Below are positions 1 to 9,337 of a stretch of 62,596 nucleotides of DNA, one piece after another. Position 1 is the stretch's first letter. Every line of letters starts with the position of its first letter. This DNA is from Gammaproteobacteria bacterium (lineage in GTDB: Bacteria > Actinomycetota > Acidimicrobiia > Spongiisociales > UBA4744): positions 1 through 62,596 of the forward strand of contig JAACED010000007.1 in the NCBI GenBank assembly GCA_011682695.1. The letters run 5' to 3'. Position numbers and translations under genes: made by a program. The notes under the pieces were generated by a model, which had not been told where the DNA came from, searched no databases, and saw nothing but the letters and a program-made list of their open reading frames with translations.

Positions 1-2
1 TT

Positions 3-1352
3 CCTCTTGCTCGTTTTGGTGACGCCCGCACGGTCGGAAAGCAGGTCGGGTCCGTCGATGGCCTGACGATGTTCAGGGGGAATCCAAGCCGCACGTTCTA
101 CGGGGAGGGTCCGGTTCCCGACAAGCCGACGGTTCTGTGGAGGTATCCGGATGCGGCAATGTGTGGTCGGTCGACCGTCCATGGAGAGTCGAACCTATGG
201 TGCGGTACGGGGTGGACGGGCCAGCCGGTCGTCTGGTTGCGTCACGACGGTGTCACCGAGATCATCATCGGTGCCTACGACAAGGCCGTTCACTTCATCG
301 ATGCGGATACCGGGACCGACACCAGGCTGCCATTTCCCGCCGGTGATCTCGTCAAGGGTTCCGGTTCGCTCGATCCGGACGGGTATCCGCTGTACTACTT
401 CGGATCGAGAGACAACAACCTGCGTGTCCTCGCTCTCGATCGTGATGTTCCCACCGAGCTGTGGGCCCTCAACGCCAACGTCGTCGCCGGCATGTGGAAC
501 AACGACTGGGACAGCGATCCGGTGATCATCGACGACATCCTGTTCGAAGGCGGCGAGAACAGTTACTTCTTTGCGTACCGGCTCAACCGGTCGTACGGTC
601 CGGACGGACTGGTACAGGTGAATCCCGAGCCGCTCATCCAGTTTCCTGTCTTCACCGACGAGCTCGTCCGGAAGCTGGGAAGGGAGCAGAGCATCGAGAA
701 CTCGGTGGCCGTATACGAGAACCGCGTGTACTTCGCCAATTCGGCAGGGAGGGTCGTCGGGCTTGACCTGACCCGGATCGACGAAGGGGAGGCCCCAGTG
801 GTGTTCGACTATTGGGATGGTGACGACACGGACGCCACGATCACGATCGATCGCGAGGGGATGCTGTATGTCGCCATCGAGATGCAGCGGTTCAACGAGC
901 GGTCGAGAGAGGTAGGGCAGATCATCAAGCTCGACCCGTACACGGATGGTGACCCTCGGCTGTGGGGGGTTGCGGTTCCTCCGGTCGGCAATGACGAGGG
1001 AGGTGTGTGGGCGACTCCGGCGCTTGGCGACGGGGTGCTCTACGTCGCCACCCACCCTGGGGAGCTCCTGGCGATCGACACCGAGACCGGCGAGGTCGTG
1101 TGGCGCGACGAGATTGGTTGGCACGCCTGGTCGTCACCAGTGATCGTGGACGACACGCTGATCCAAGCGGTGAACTGTGGGGTGGGCGGGGCGCTGCGAG
1201 CCTACGACCTCACGAACCCCCGCGCTCCCGTGCAGGTGTGGGAGACCGATCCGGTGGGCGGATGCATCGAGTCGACCCCGGCGATATGGAAGGGGCGGAT
1301 CTACGTGGGGTCTCGGGACGGGTTCTTCTACGCGTTCGCAGACGGGAGTTGA
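3..1352 (+). CDS. PQQ-binding-like beta-propeller repeat protein (5' end outside window)
   Basis: The reading frame is open from base 3 with no stop upstream, so the first ATG at 69 is internal and the true start, probably with a signal peptide, lies left of the window. The visible 449 residues carry repeated propeller blades, for example GVLYVATHPGELLAIDTETG and GRIYVGSRDGFFYAF, each a YVG/YVA strand followed by a G-x-(L/F)-x-A(I/F)D strand. The MFRGNPSRTFYG stretch resembles the start of the mature propeller in this family. Such proteins are usually extracytoplasmic and are structural or quinoprotein-like; no catalytic assignment is possible here. A palindromic hairpin follows the stop. Confidence 0.8.
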   Translation, partial: PLARFGDARTVGKQVGSVDGLTMFRGNPSRTFYGEGPVPDKPTVLWRYPDAAMCGRSTVHGESNLWCGTGWTGQPVVWLRHDGVTEIIIGAYDKAVHFIDADTGTDTRLPFPAGDLVKGSGSLDPDGYPLYYFGSRDNNLRVLALDRDVPTELWALNANVVAGMWNNDWDSDPVIIDDILFEGGENSYFFAYRLNRSYGPDGLVQVNPEPLIQFPVFTDELVRKLGREQSIENSVAVYENRVYFANSAGRVVGLDLTRIDEGEAPVVFDYWDGDDTDATITIDREGMLYVAIEMQRFNERSREVGQIIKLDPYTDGDPRLWGVAVPPVGNDEGGVWATPALGDGVLYVATHPGELLAIDTETGEVVWRDEIGWHAWSSPVIVDDTLIQAVNCGVGGALRAYDLTNPRAPVQVWETDPVGGCIESTPAIWKGRIYVGSRDGFFYAFADGS

Positions 1353-1375
1353 CCGTCCGGTCGTCAAGAAGCCCT

Positions 1376-1424
1376 GAACCCTGGGCTCAGGGGTACCCTC
1401 AGGGTACCTACGAGCCCAGGGTTC
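1376..1424. repeat. 49-bp palindromic repeat, copy 1 (probable bidirectional terminator)
   Basis: A perfect 13-bp inverted repeat (GAACCCTGGGCTC at 1376-1388, its complement at 1412-1424) encloses an inner 8-bp inverted repeat GGTACCCT/AGGGTACC. It sits between two convergent genes, where a bidirectional terminator is expected. A second copy, nearly identical in sequence and length, lies at 9511-9559, which marks it as a dispersed element. Confidence 0.8.
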
Positions 1425-1434
1425 GAAGAGGGGC

Positions 1435-1725
1435 TCAGCCCAGCCAGCGGACTCTGCACCATGTGCGTCGGTCGCAGGAAGGACACGTCATCCATCTGCT
1501 GTACCGACGCCAGGGAAACCAGAGGGTCAGATCCATGATCCGGCGGAGAGCGTCCGTGATCGGGGCTCTCACTGCAACCCCACACGATGAGCATTCAATG
1601 AGCACCGTTGCGGCTGAAGAAGTCGGCTCATGGGAGAAGACGGCTTCGCGCCCGTCGTCTTCGGCCGGCAGGTCGACGGGTGGCATCTCGAACAAGGCTC
1701 GTTTTCCTTGAGGGTCCTCTCTCAC
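1435..1725 (-). CDS. Small zinc-ribbon protein in operon with ParA
   Basis: A 96-residue protein starting with GTG at 1725, which overlaps the ParA stop as GTGA. An AGGAG sits about 5 bases upstream inside the parA tail and supports this start over the internal ATG at 1686. The N-terminus contains GKRALFEMPP. The C-terminal half has two CxxC pairs, ECSSCGV and TCPSCDRRTWC, forming a likely treble-clef or zinc-ribbon fold around an aromatic LTLWFPWRRYSRWM segment. The function is not known to me. Translational coupling suggests a role connected with the orphan ParA ATPase. Confidence 0.7.
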   Translation of the reverse strand: MREDPQGKRALFEMPPVDLPAEDDGREAVFSHEPTSSAATVLIECSSCGVAVRAPITDALRRIMDLTLWFPWRRYSRWMTCPSCDRRTWCRVRWLG

Positions 1726-2474
1726 AAGCGCTCCTGGATTGTGACAGCCAGTTCTCGGTATGCCTGCGCGGCGTGCGAACAAGGGGCGTACTCGAGGACG
1801 GTCTTGCCGAGTTCCGGCGCTTCGGCGACCCGAACCGTCTTGGGGATCGGTGGCGGCAGGACCTCGAGGCCATATTGCTCCGGAAGCTCTTGGAGCACCC
1901 GCTGGGCAAGGCGCGTGCGCCCGTCGTATATCGTCGCCACGGCACCAAGGGTATCGAGCTTCGGGTTTGTGTAGGACCGAACGTCGTCGACGGTTTCGAG
2001 TAGCTGCCCCACGGCGCGTCGGCTCAGAGTCTCCGGCTGCACAGGAATGAGGAGGGACTGCGCTGCGGTCAAACCGTTGATCGTGAGGAGCCCGAGGGAC
2101 GGGGGACAGTCGATGACGATCAGGTCGTACTCGCTGCGTAGCGGGCGCAGCGCCTTCGAGAGGACGTGTTCCCGGCCGGTTCTGGTGAGCAGATGCACCT
2201 CGGATCCCGCCAGATCGATCGTCGATGGGAGCAAGTCGGCCCCTTCGAGGTCGAGTCGTGCCTTGCCTGCAGTTGTGCGGTCCAGCATCATGTCATGAAC
2301 CGAGAGATCGAGCGCATCGGCATCGATTCCCATGGAGTACGTGAGGCACGACTGAGGATCAAGGTCCACCAAAAGTACATCGAGGCCCAGGTCCGCGAAA
2401 GCAGCGCCGAGGGTCTGGACGGTCGTCGTCTTGGCGACCCCACCCTTCTGATTGGCGACCGCGAGGATGGTCAT
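1722..2474 (-). CDS. ParA/Soj-family ATPase
   Basis: A 250-residue ParA-type ATPase with the deviant Walker A motif KGGVAKTT at residues 10-17, the LLVDLDPQ switch segment, and the VIDCPPSLGLLTINGL Walker B region. It has no N-terminal helix-turn-helix, so it is of the short Soj/MinD-like type. No parB or parS-like site is visible nearby. The only partner is the GTGA-coupled zinc-ribbon gene, so it may position something other than the chromosome. The length is normal for the family. Confidence 0.88.
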   Translation of the reverse strand: MTILAVANQKGGVAKTTTVQTLGAAFADLGLDVLLVDLDPQSCLTYSMGIDADALDLSVHDMMLDRTTAGKARLDLEGADLLPSTIDLAGSEVHLLTRTGREHVLSKALRPLRSEYDLIVIDCPPSLGLLTINGLTAAQSLLIPVQPETLSRRAVGQLLETVDDVRSYTNPKLDTLGAVATIYDGRTRLAQRVLQELPEQYGLEVLPPPIPKTVRVAEAPELGKTVLEYAPCSHAAQAYRELAVTIQERL

Positions 2475-2686
2475 AGAGCGAGTGTAGGTGGCGTCGGGAT
2501 GTCGGGAGACGGCAAGTGATTGTGTCCTGACGGTTCCTCGGCGTCGATCTCATGGCTGTCGTCGTCGCCATCTCGACGCTGGATGCCGGCAGTACACGTG
2601 GCTGGATCGCAACGTCCGCACCCGCCTTCTGACGGGATCGTGGCGATTCGATTCCCATGGCCGTATGGTGGAAACGGAGGTAAGTG

Positions 2687-3142
2687 ATGACGGAGTTCTG
2701 GAGGAGATGGCTGATCGTGGCGGCTGGGGTCACTGCCCTGGCCGGGTTTGGATTCGCGGCTTCGACGGCGGCGGGAGCGACGGGGATACTCGGCGCCATC
2801 TTCGACTTCGTCTATCTCCCGGGTGAGCTGCAGGCTCCTGCCGGCGAGGTTGCGTCGTTCGCGATCGGCGTGGCGGGCGCGGTGATGATGGGATGGGCGG
2901 CGATGATGCTCATCCTGCTCGGCGGTCGGAGTACGAGTGCCCTGCCCTCGACGTGGTGGGCGTTGACCGTCGGCTTGCTCGTCTGGTTCGTCGTGGACGT
3001 CATCGTGTCGATCACCTCGGGCGCCATCGGCAACGTGGTCTTGAACGTCGTCTTTCTCGCGCTGTTCACGCCACCTCTCATTGCCACGCGACCTGGCCGT
3101 GGCTCGGCCGCGACCGGCGGAGCTTCGACTGCCCGCACATAA
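2687..3142 (+). CDS. Small integral membrane protein, unknown function
   Basis: A 151-residue protein with about four hydrophobic helices (starting near WLIVAAGVTALAGFGF, then FAIGVAGAVMMGWAAMMLIL, WWALTVGLLVWFVVDVIV and GNVVLNVVFLALF) and a short Ala/Gly/Thr-rich cytoplasmic tail. A GTG at 2684 is also in frame, but GGAGG at 2676-2680 is six bases from the ATG at 2687, which is therefore preferred. I do not recognise a family. It stands alone, divergent from parA. Confidence 0.6.
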   Translation: MTEFWRRWLIVAAGVTALAGFGFAASTAAGATGILGAIFDFVYLPGELQAPAGEVASFAIGVAGAVMMGWAAMMLILLGGRSTSALPSTWWALTVGLLVWFVVDVIVSITSGAIGNVVLNVVFLALFTPPLIATRPGRGSAATGGASTART

Positions 3143-3335
3143 CCTCGGGTTGTGTACCCATGAGGATCGTGCGCCGGGGCGCGCCGGCCATGCAGACCGG
3201 AGCCTGGATGTGCTCGGGATGATTCGTGGCGGTGATGTCGTGGTGCAAGCCTTCGTCAGGATCGGATGGGTCTGGGGTGGGAGACGGCACGCGACGAAGG
3301 ATTACCGGTACTTCGCCCGGTCAGGGCGGTGACCC

Positions 3336-4073
3336 TCACGTTTCCGGTCTCCGGTAGATCGATACGTGTTGTTCGCTGCGTGCGGTGAATGGGTGGCACT
3401 TCCAGTCCCCCCACCGATGCTCCAAATCCAGGCCTGCCAGCCGGGCCATGAGGTCCAGCTCGGCAGGGTATGCGTAGCGAATCGCGACCGGGAAGAAGTC
3501 GATGGAGTCTTCGGAGAGGATGATCTTCTGACTGTGCACCAGCTGGTTCGCCTGATCGTGCAGATCCACGTTGAGCGTGGCCGATTCCGGCTTTACCTCG
3601 GTTACGTGGGTCCTCTGGCCTCGGTCGAAGCGGGTCACATCCGGGACGAACGCCTCGATCAGGAAACGTCCTCCCGACAAGAGGTGGTTGGCGACCCGGC
3701 TGAAGCAGCGCACCTGGTCGTTTTGGGTGAGCAGCGCGAAGAACGTGTTGAATACCACATAGATCAGCGAAAAGGAACCCTCGACGGGTACGTCCGCGAA
3801 GTCGCCGATCACAACGGGGATGTCCGCGCCTCCAGGTTTCTCGCGAAGCCGGGAGACCATCGCCGTGGATGCGTCGACACCGTGGACTTCGACTCCGCGT
3901 GCACGAAGCGGTAGTGCAATCCTGCCGGTGCCGATTCCCAGTTCGAGAACAGGACCGGCACCGGCGAGGTCGCTCAGCAACCCCACGGCGTCACCTGGAT
4001 CGTGCTGCTCATACAGATCGTCGTAGACGTCGGCAATACGGTCGCCGTACGTGGATGCTTCATAACCGTCCAT
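3336..4073 (-). CDS. Class I SAM-dependent methyltransferase
   Basis: A 245-residue protein starting at MDGYEASTYGDRIADVYDDL, where family similarity begins; the frame stays open further upstream but that part looks non-coding. Motif I is PVLELGIGTGRIALPLRARG, followed by the acidic GVDAS and the post-I loop DFADVPVEGSFSLIYVVFNT. These are features of small-molecule methyltransferases of the Methyltransf_25 type. The substrate cannot be told from sequence. It reads in the same direction as the DJ-1 gene behind it, separated by a hairpin. Confidence 0.8.
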   Translation of the reverse strand: MDGYEASTYGDRIADVYDDLYEQHDPGDAVGLLSDLAGAGPVLELGIGTGRIALPLRARGVEVHGVDASTAMVSRLREKPGGADIPVVIGDFADVPVEGSFSLIYVVFNTFFALLTQNDQVRCFSRVANHLLSGGRFLIEAFVPDVTRFDRGQRTHVTEVKPESATLNVDLHDQANQLVHSQKIILSEDSIDFFPVAIRYAYPAELDLMARLAGLDLEHRWGDWKCHPFTARSEQHVSIYRRPET

Positions 4074-4117
4074 GCGCCGATGCTGGCAGAACTCACGGGA
4101 CGACGCGGGGTGTTTTC

Positions 4118-4147
4118 GAGAGACGCCCGTGTAGTGCGGGCGTCTCT
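4118..4147. terminator. Hairpin after the DJ-1/PfpI gene
   Basis: A 12-bp perfect stem (GAGAGACGCCCG and its complement) with a 7-base loop lies ten bases past the DJ-1 stop on the minus strand and upstream of the methyltransferase start. There is no clear U-run on the minus strand, so termination efficiency is uncertain. Confidence 0.55.
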
Positions 4148-4156
4148 CGCTCTCGC

Positions 4157-4738
4157 TCAGCCGGTGAGGATCTTCGTGCCTAGAAGTTCGAGGAACATCG
4201 CCAGCCATTTCGGATGGGCCGGCCATGCCGGTGCGGTCACGAAGTTCCCGTCGACGACCGCATCGTCGATTGCGATGTCTGCGTACTCCGCTCCGGCGTT
4301 GGTCACGTCGGGTCCTACGGCCGGGTAGGCGGAGATTCGCCGACCACTGATGACGCCGGCTGCCGCGAGCACCTGGGCGCCGTGGCAGACCGAAGCGATG
4401 GGCTTGCCGTGCTCTGCGAAGTGTCGGGTGACCTCGATGACCTTCGAGTCCAGCCTGATGTACTCCGGAGCCCGTCCTCCTGCAATCAACAGGGCGTCGT
4501 AGTCGGCAGGATCGACGTCGGCGAATGTGGTGTTGAGGGTGAAGTTGTGCCCCGGTTTCTCACTGTATGTCTGGTCGCCTTCGAAGTCGTGAATCGCGGT
4601 ACGAATCTGCTCTCCGCTCTCCTTGTCCGGACACACCGTGTGCACGGTATGACCAACCATCTGGAGCGCCTGGAACGGCACCATCGTTTCGTAATCCTCT
4701 GCGAAATCCCCAACGAGCATGAGGATCTTCTTGGCCAT
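4157..4738 (-). CDS. DJ-1/PfpI family protein
   Basis: A 193-residue protein starting [20 protein letters not shown] with an AGGAAGG ribosome-binding site upstream. The nucleophile elbow is [16 protein letters not shown], with the conserved Cys-His pair, and the acidic residue lies in the [10 protein letters not shown] region. The family includes intracellular proteases, glyoxalase III and protein/nucleotide deglycases; which activity applies here is not decided by sequence. The length matches the family. It is divergent from ppdK with about 320 bases between the starts. Confidence 0.88.
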   Translation of the reverse strand: MAKKILMLVGDFAEDYETMVPFQALQMVGHTVHTVCPDKESGEQIRTAIHDFEGDQTYSEKPGHNFTLNTTFADVDPADYDALLIAGGRAPEYIRLDSKVIEVTRHFAEHGKPIASVCHGAQVLAAAGVISGRRISAYPAVGPDVTNAGAEYADIAIDDAVVDGNFVTAPAWPAHPKWLAMFLELLGTKILTG

Positions 4739-5061
4739 GAGCTTTCCTTCCTCGCGACCATCCGCTGGCCGCTCTTCTGTCCATACTCGCGCGTGCCGAC
4801 ACGGCTTGGGACAGGAACGGCAGGTTTTCGGCATCTGCGGGTTCTTGCCTGACCCTGCGCAGGAGGTCTGCCTCGAGGAGAAACGGGGGCTGAGGGTGAC
4901 CCGCTCGCGCGGAACCGTTGGTGGAAGAGGGGGTCCTTCGCCGTGCGAAGGCAAATAGGGATTCCGGCCACGTCCTTCGGTAGCATGGCCTCCAGCACCG
5001 GAGCCGCCGGAGCTGCGGTTTGTCGCGGCTGCCCTTCAGCCAGAGATTCGAGGAGATCACG

Positions 5062-7773
5062 ATGACGAAATGGGTCTACGCGTTCGGTGAGGTAGCGGAC
5101 GCAGAAGAATACGCGGGTTCTTGGGAAGGCGTTCGGGGACTCCTCGGCGGTAAAGGGGCGAACCTCGCGGAGATGACCCGGATAGGGGTGCCGGTGCCAC
5201 CCGGGTTCACGATCACCACTGAAGCCTGCAACGCGTTCCTCGACGCGGGCGGTTCGTTCCCACCGGGTATGTGGGAGGAGGTGCTGACCGCGCTGCATGC
5301 CATGGAGGAGCAGACCGGCAAGACGTTTGGCGACCCGGAGAACCCGCTACTCGTGTCCTGTCGTTCCGGAGCGAAGTTCTCGATGCCCGGAATGATGGAC
5401 ACGGTGCTTAATCTCGGCATGAACGATGAGGTCGTCGAGGGGGTTGCTCGACTCACCGGTGATCTTCGGTTCGCCTACGACTCGTACCGCCGTCTCATCC
5501 AGATGTTCGGGACCGTGGTGCTCGGCGTGTCCGGCGAACCGTTCGAAGAGGTTCTGGCGAGACACCGCAGCCAGTTCGGTGTCACCAACGATGCCGAACT
5601 CCCACCCGAAGCCATCAAGGATGTTGTCGCCGAGTTCAAGAAAATCGTTCGGGATGAAGCGGGCATCGAGTTTCCTCAAGATCCCTACCAGCAGTTGGAG
5701 CTGGCGACGGAGGCCGTATTCAAGTCCTGGAACAGTCCCAGGGCGTTCGCGTATCGCAAGGCCGCGAACATCGCAGATGATCTGGGTACTGCGGTCAACA
5801 TCGTGACGATGGTGTTCGGGAACATGGGCAGCGACTCTGCGACGGGTGTTGCCATGTCGCGCAATGCCACGACAGGTGAGAAGACGATCGAAGGCGACTA
5901 CCTGGTGAACGCCCAAGGCGAGGATGTCGTTGCCGGTGGTCGGGTGACCGACCCCGTTCAGAAACTCGCAGACGACATGCCGGAGATCTGGCAGCAGTTC
6001 AGCGATATCGCTCGGAAACTCGAGCAGCACTATCGCGACATGCAGGACATGGAGTTCACGATCGAACGCGGGAAACTGTGGCTGTTGCAGACTCGCGACG
6101 GAAAGCGCACCGCGCAGGCTGCCGTCAAGATCGCGGTCGACCTGGTGGAAGAGGGCTTGATCACCAAGGAAGAAGCGGTGATGCGGGTCTCGCCCGAGCA
6201 GGTCGACTTCTTCCTGCATCCACAATTCGAGGCGGGCGCTCGCGCTGCCGCCGCCGAAAGCGGCACGCTCGTTGCCAAAGGTCTCAACGTTTCGCCTGGT
6301 GCTGCTGTGGGTGTGGTCGCGTTCGACGCCGACTTGGCCCAGCAGTGGGCCATCGACGAAGGCGAACAGGTGATCATGGTTCGTCCGGAGACCAAACCGG
6401 ACGATGTGCACGGCATGCTTGCCGCCAACGGCATTCTGACGAGCAGGGGTGGCAGGACATCACATGCTGCTCTCGTCGCCCGACAGTTCGGCAAGCCGGC
6501 AGTGGTCGGCGTTTCGGAGCTGGATATCGACATGGACGCTCGGTCGATGTCGGTCGGCGGCAAGACGATCAACGAGGGCGACTGGATGTCGATCGACGGA
6601 TCGACCGGCGAGGTGTTCATCGGCCGCCTGGATACGAAGGTTCCCGACATCTCCGACCCGGCGCTGATGACACTTCTCGAGTGGGCCGACGAGATCCGTC
6701 GGCTGGACGTCTGGACCAATGCCGATTACCCGCGCGATGCCGAGCGAGCTCGTTCGTATGGTGCCCAAGGCATCGGCTTGTGCCGTACCGAGCACATGTT
6801 CTTCGAGCCGGAGCGGTTGCCGTACGTGCAGGAGATGATCATGGCCAAGACCGCGGAGGAACGCGAGGCGCCACTGGCCGTGTTGCTCCCGTTCCAGCGA
6901 GATGATTTCGCCGGTCTGTTCCGGGCCATGGACGGGCTTCCGGTGATCATCCGGCTGATCGATCCGCCGTTGCACGAGTTCCTGCCGAGCCACGAGGACC
7001 TGGAGGCCGAGCTGACCGACTTGCGTGCCAGGCTCGTCGCTGGTGAGGAAAGTGATGCGATCCATTCGGCGATCACCGAGAAGGAGCGGATGCTCGAACG
7101 CTCTGAAGCGCTGCACGAATCCAACCCGATGTTGGGTTTGCGCGGTGTGCGGCTCGGAATCGAAATGCCGGAGCTGACCCGGATGCAGGTTCGGGCGATC
7201 TTCGAAGCCGCCATCCAGGTCAAGAGAGAAGGCGTAGATCCGCACCCGGAGGTCATGATCCCGCTGACGAGTCACGTCAACGAACTGAAGCGGCAGCGCT
7301 CGGTGCTGGAGGTCGAGGCCAAGAGGGTCATGGAAGAGCAGGGTATGGAGGTCGACTACAAGTTCGGCACGATGATCGAGATCCCGCGTGCGGCGTTGAC
7401 CGCCGACGAGATGGCCGAGCATGCCGAGTTTTTCTCCTTCGGGACCAACGATCTGACCCAAACGACATTCGGGATCAGCCGAGACGACGCGGAGACCGGG
7501 TTCCTGATCAGCTACCTGGAGCAAGGGATCCTGCCAGAGAACCCGTTCGCCAGCCTCGACGAGGCCGGTGTCGGCAAGTTGATGGGTCTCGCCGTCGATG
7601 CGGGAAGAAAGACTCGTCCGGAACTCGAAGTTGGAATCTGCGGGGAGCACGGTGGCGACCCGTCATCCATCGACCTGTGCCATCGGCTGAACCTCGACTA
7701 CGTGAGTTGCTCGCCGTTTCGGGTGCCGGTTGCCCGACTGGCGTCCGCTCAGGCGGCGGTGCGCCACCGCTGA
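5062..7773 (+). CDS. ppdK: Pyruvate, phosphate dikinase
   Basis: A 903-residue enzyme that interconverts pyruvate, ATP and phosphate with phosphoenolpyruvate, AMP and pyrophosphate. The start ATG at 5062 has AGGAG six bases upstream. The N-terminal ATP-grasp domain begins LLGGKGANLAEMTRIGVPVP. The central swivelling domain carries the phospho-histidine in GGRTSHAALVARQFGKP (His468). The C-terminal TIM barrel has GIGLCRTEHMFF, the ENPFASLDEAGVG region and GICGEHGGDPSSIDLC with the catalytic cysteine. The length is normal. It stands alone and is closed by a strong hairpin, suggesting roles in anaplerosis, gluconeogenesis or PPi-linked glycolysis. Confidence 0.97.
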   Translation: MTKWVYAFGEVADAEEYAGSWEGVRGLLGGKGANLAEMTRIGVPVPPGFTITTEACNAFLDAGGSFPPGMWEEVLTALHAMEEQTGKTFGDPENPLLVSCRSGAKFSMPGMMDTVLNLGMNDEVVEGVARLTGDLRFAYDSYRRLIQMFGTVVLGVSGEPFEEVLARHRSQFGVTNDAELPPEAIKDVVAEFKKIVRDEAGIEFPQDPYQQLELATEAVFKSWNSPRAFAYRKAANIADDLGTAVNIVTMVFGNMGSDSATGVAMSRNATTGEKTIEGDYLVNAQGEDVVAGGRVTDPVQKLADDMPEIWQQFSDIARKLEQHYRDMQDMEFTIERGKLWLLQTRDGKRTAQAAVKIAVDLVEEGLITKEEAVMRVSPEQVDFFLHPQFEAGARAAAAESGTLVAKGLNVSPGAAVGVVAFDADLAQQWAIDEGEQVIMVRPETKPDDVHGMLAANGILTSRGGRTSHAALVARQFGKPAVVGVSELDIDMDARSMSVGGKTINEGDWMSIDGSTGEVFIGRLDTKVPDISDPALMTLLEWADEIRRLDVWTNADYPRDAERARSYGAQGIGLCRTEHMFFEPERLPYVQEMIMAKTAEEREAPLAVLLPFQRDDFAGLFRAMDGLPVIIRLIDPPLHEFLPSHEDLEAELTDLRARLVAGEESDAIHSAITEKERMLERSEALHESNPMLGLRGVRLGIEMPELTRMQVRAIFEAAIQVKREGVDPHPEVMIPLTSHVNELKRQRSVLEVEAKRVMEEQGMEVDYKFGTMIEIPRAALTADEMAEHAEFFSFGTNDLTQTTFGISRDDAETGFLISYLEQGILPENPFASLDEAGVGKLMGLAVDAGRKTRPELEVGICGEHGGDPSSIDLCHRLNLDYVSCSPFRVPVARLASAQAAVRHR

Positions 7774-7793
7774 CCACACCTGGATGGAGAGAA

Positions 7794-7819
7794 GAGGGGC
7801 GCCCGGCCGGGCGCCCCTC
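7794..7819. terminator. Bidirectional hairpin between ppdK and the anti-sigma-type gene
   Basis: A perfect GC palindrome (GAGGGGCGCCCGG and its complement) lies 21 bases past the ppdK stop and 26 bases past the stop of the convergent gene. Its position suits a shared terminator. Confidence 0.8.
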
Positions 7820-7844
7820 TCGAGTGGATGGTCACAAGTGGTAC

Positions 7845-8750
7845 TTACGGATGTGTGCCTCCCATGGCTCCACCGTTGTCGCCCAACCCACCGGAGCCGC
7901 TGCCCAAACCGGGCATCGTTGGCAATGTCGGGGGCATCGTCGTGGGCATCTCGGGGGCGGTGATCGTCGGAGCCTCAGGAACGGTGGTCGTCGTCACCGA
8001 TTCCGGTCCGTGCGTGGCTCGCCGGGTCATTTCGCAGGTTGCCTCTCGAACCTGACGTGCCGTCTCCGCCACGTGTTGAACGTTGATCTGCTTCTGCTTC
8101 ATCTCTTGAGACATGCGCTGCAGCATCTCGGCCACCTGATCCCGATACTGCTGCGTGGCCTGGTAGGCCTCGGCGTTGGCGCGCTGGGCGGCGACATGCT
8201 CGGCCGCCTCCTGCAGCGCCGAAGCCGCCTGTTCGAGACCTCGATCACGATCGAGTCTTCCGATCGCCTTACCTGCGAACTCGAGACCTTCTGCGACGTG
8301 GTTCTGGACAATGAGTCGTTGTGCTTCCTGCAGCCGCTCAGTGGTACCACCGTTGAACAGGCCGACGTGCTCGAGAGCGATGTCGACTCCGTACAACGGA
8401 TCGCCGGGCGCCGACTGATTTGCGACGGCGCCGACACCACCAGTCACTGCGGCCAGCGCAACAGATGCGGCCAATAGCTTGGCCAGGATGGTGAAAAAGA
8501 AACTCGTAAACACGGTACGTCTCCTCCATTGATATCTCTTTGATTCCCGGCTTCGAGCCGGGCTTGGGGAGAGACGGGCAGCTTCCGCAGCCGCGGCGAT
8601 ATGCCGTGCGCCGGTCGCGTCATCGATGAATTCGGAACCGGTCACCCGTATCCGTTCGACCAGCGCTGCGACATCAGCGAGTTCGATAGGAGCGTTCCCG
8701 TCGAGGATCGCTTCGATCTCCTGGTCGCTGAGGTTGTGGAACTTTGCCAT
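7845..8750 (-). CDS. DUF5667-like membrane protein, probable anti-sigma partner
   Basis: A 301-residue protein starting MAKFHNLSDQEIEAILDG. A cytoplasmic N-terminal helical part (about 1-80) is followed by one membrane helix, FFFTILAKLLAASVALAAV. Next comes the APGDPLYGVDIALEHVGL signature of the DUF5667-type extracytoplasmic region, an Ala/Gln-rich helical stretch, and a Thr/Pro/Gly-rich low-complexity tail. It begins 26 bases after the ECF sigma gene in the same direction, which suggests a sigma/anti-sigma pair. The sigma-binding role is inferred from position and topology, not from a recognised zinc anti-sigma motif. Confidence 0.7.
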   Translation of the reverse strand: MAKFHNLSDQEIEAILDGNAPIELADVAALVERIRVTGSEFIDDATGARHIAAAAEAARLSPSPARSRESKRYQWRRRTVFTSFFFTILAKLLAASVALAAVTGGVGAVANQSAPGDPLYGVDIALEHVGLFNGGTTERLQEAQRLIVQNHVAEGLEFAGKAIGRLDRDRGLEQAASALQEAAEHVAAQRANAEAYQATQQYRDQVAEMLQRMSQEMKQKQINVQHVAETARQVREATCEMTRRATHGPESVTTTTVPEAPTITAPEMPTTMPPTLPTMPGLGSGSGGLGDNGGAMGGTHP

Positions 8751-8776
8751 CTCGTGTTTGTTACCGTTCGAGCGCC

Positions 8777-9337
8777 TCAATTGGGTACGTCCTTTGGGAG
8801 TTTTCTTCGGAGGGCGTTCAGTCCTCGGCGTTGGAGCGCCTTGACCGCTCCGGGACGTTTTTTCAGGATGTGTGCGATCTCCGACACGGTGAGACCCCCG
8901 ATGATGCGCAGGGTGAGGACGTCACATTGGTCTCGTGAGAGGCCTTCGAGCATCTGTCGGATGTCTTCTGTGGCCAGGCCCGCCATGGCTTCAGCTTCGG
9001 CGGGCTGCTGAGGGTCTGATGCTGCGTCGAGTTCGCGATCCTCCCCGAGGAGGTATTCTCTGCGCCGGGATCGTTGCCGCCGTTCATCGATGAGACGGTG
9101 ATGGGCGATCATGAAGACCCAGGAGCGGAAGGCAGCCTCGTCGCCTTTGAACGTTTTGATGTTTCGGGCCAGTTGCAGGAATACATCGCCAAGGCGGTCT
9201 TCAGGGTCGGAGGCGCCCCGCGATCTGAGGTAACCGAGAACTTGTCCGGCAAGGTCGTGGTAGAGGGCCTCCCACGCCCAGTTGGCTCCCGTCTGGGCGG
9301 CGGCGAGCACCGAATCGAAGCTTGGTCCGATCACCAT
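8777..9337 (-). CDS. ECF-type RNA polymerase sigma factor
   Basis: A 186-residue sigma factor. Region 2 spans roughly WEALYHDLAGQVLGYLRSRG to FRSWVFMIAHHRLIDERRQR. Region 4 is LSRDQCDVLTLRIIGGLTVSEIAHILKKRPGAVKALQRRGLNALRRKL with a clear helix-turn-helix. The frame is open further upstream, but similarity begins at MVIGPSFDSVLAAAQ. No Shine-Dalgarno precedes this ATG, so a leaderless or weakly translated start is possible. The DUF5667-like gene behind it is the likely regulator. Confidence 0.88.
   Translation of the reverse strand: MVIGPSFDSVLAAAQTGANWAWEALYHDLAGQVLGYLRSRGASDPEDRLGDVFLQLARNIKTFKGDEAAFRSWVFMIAHHRLIDERRQRSRRREYLLGEDRELDAASDPQQPAEAEAMAGLATEDIRQMLEGLSRDQCDVLTLRIIGGLTVSEIAHILKKRPGAVKALQRRGLNALRRKLPKDVPN

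Noticed and set aside
195-1124. A 309-codon minus-strand frame opposite the beta-propeller gene
   Set aside because: It is fully antisense to a clear propeller protein; its product is low-complexity with no motif. Long antisense frames are common in high-GC DNA.
6460-7650. A 396-codon minus-strand frame inside ppdK
   Set aside because: Mirror frame of the conserved PPDK C-terminal barrel; no start signal and no recognisable product.
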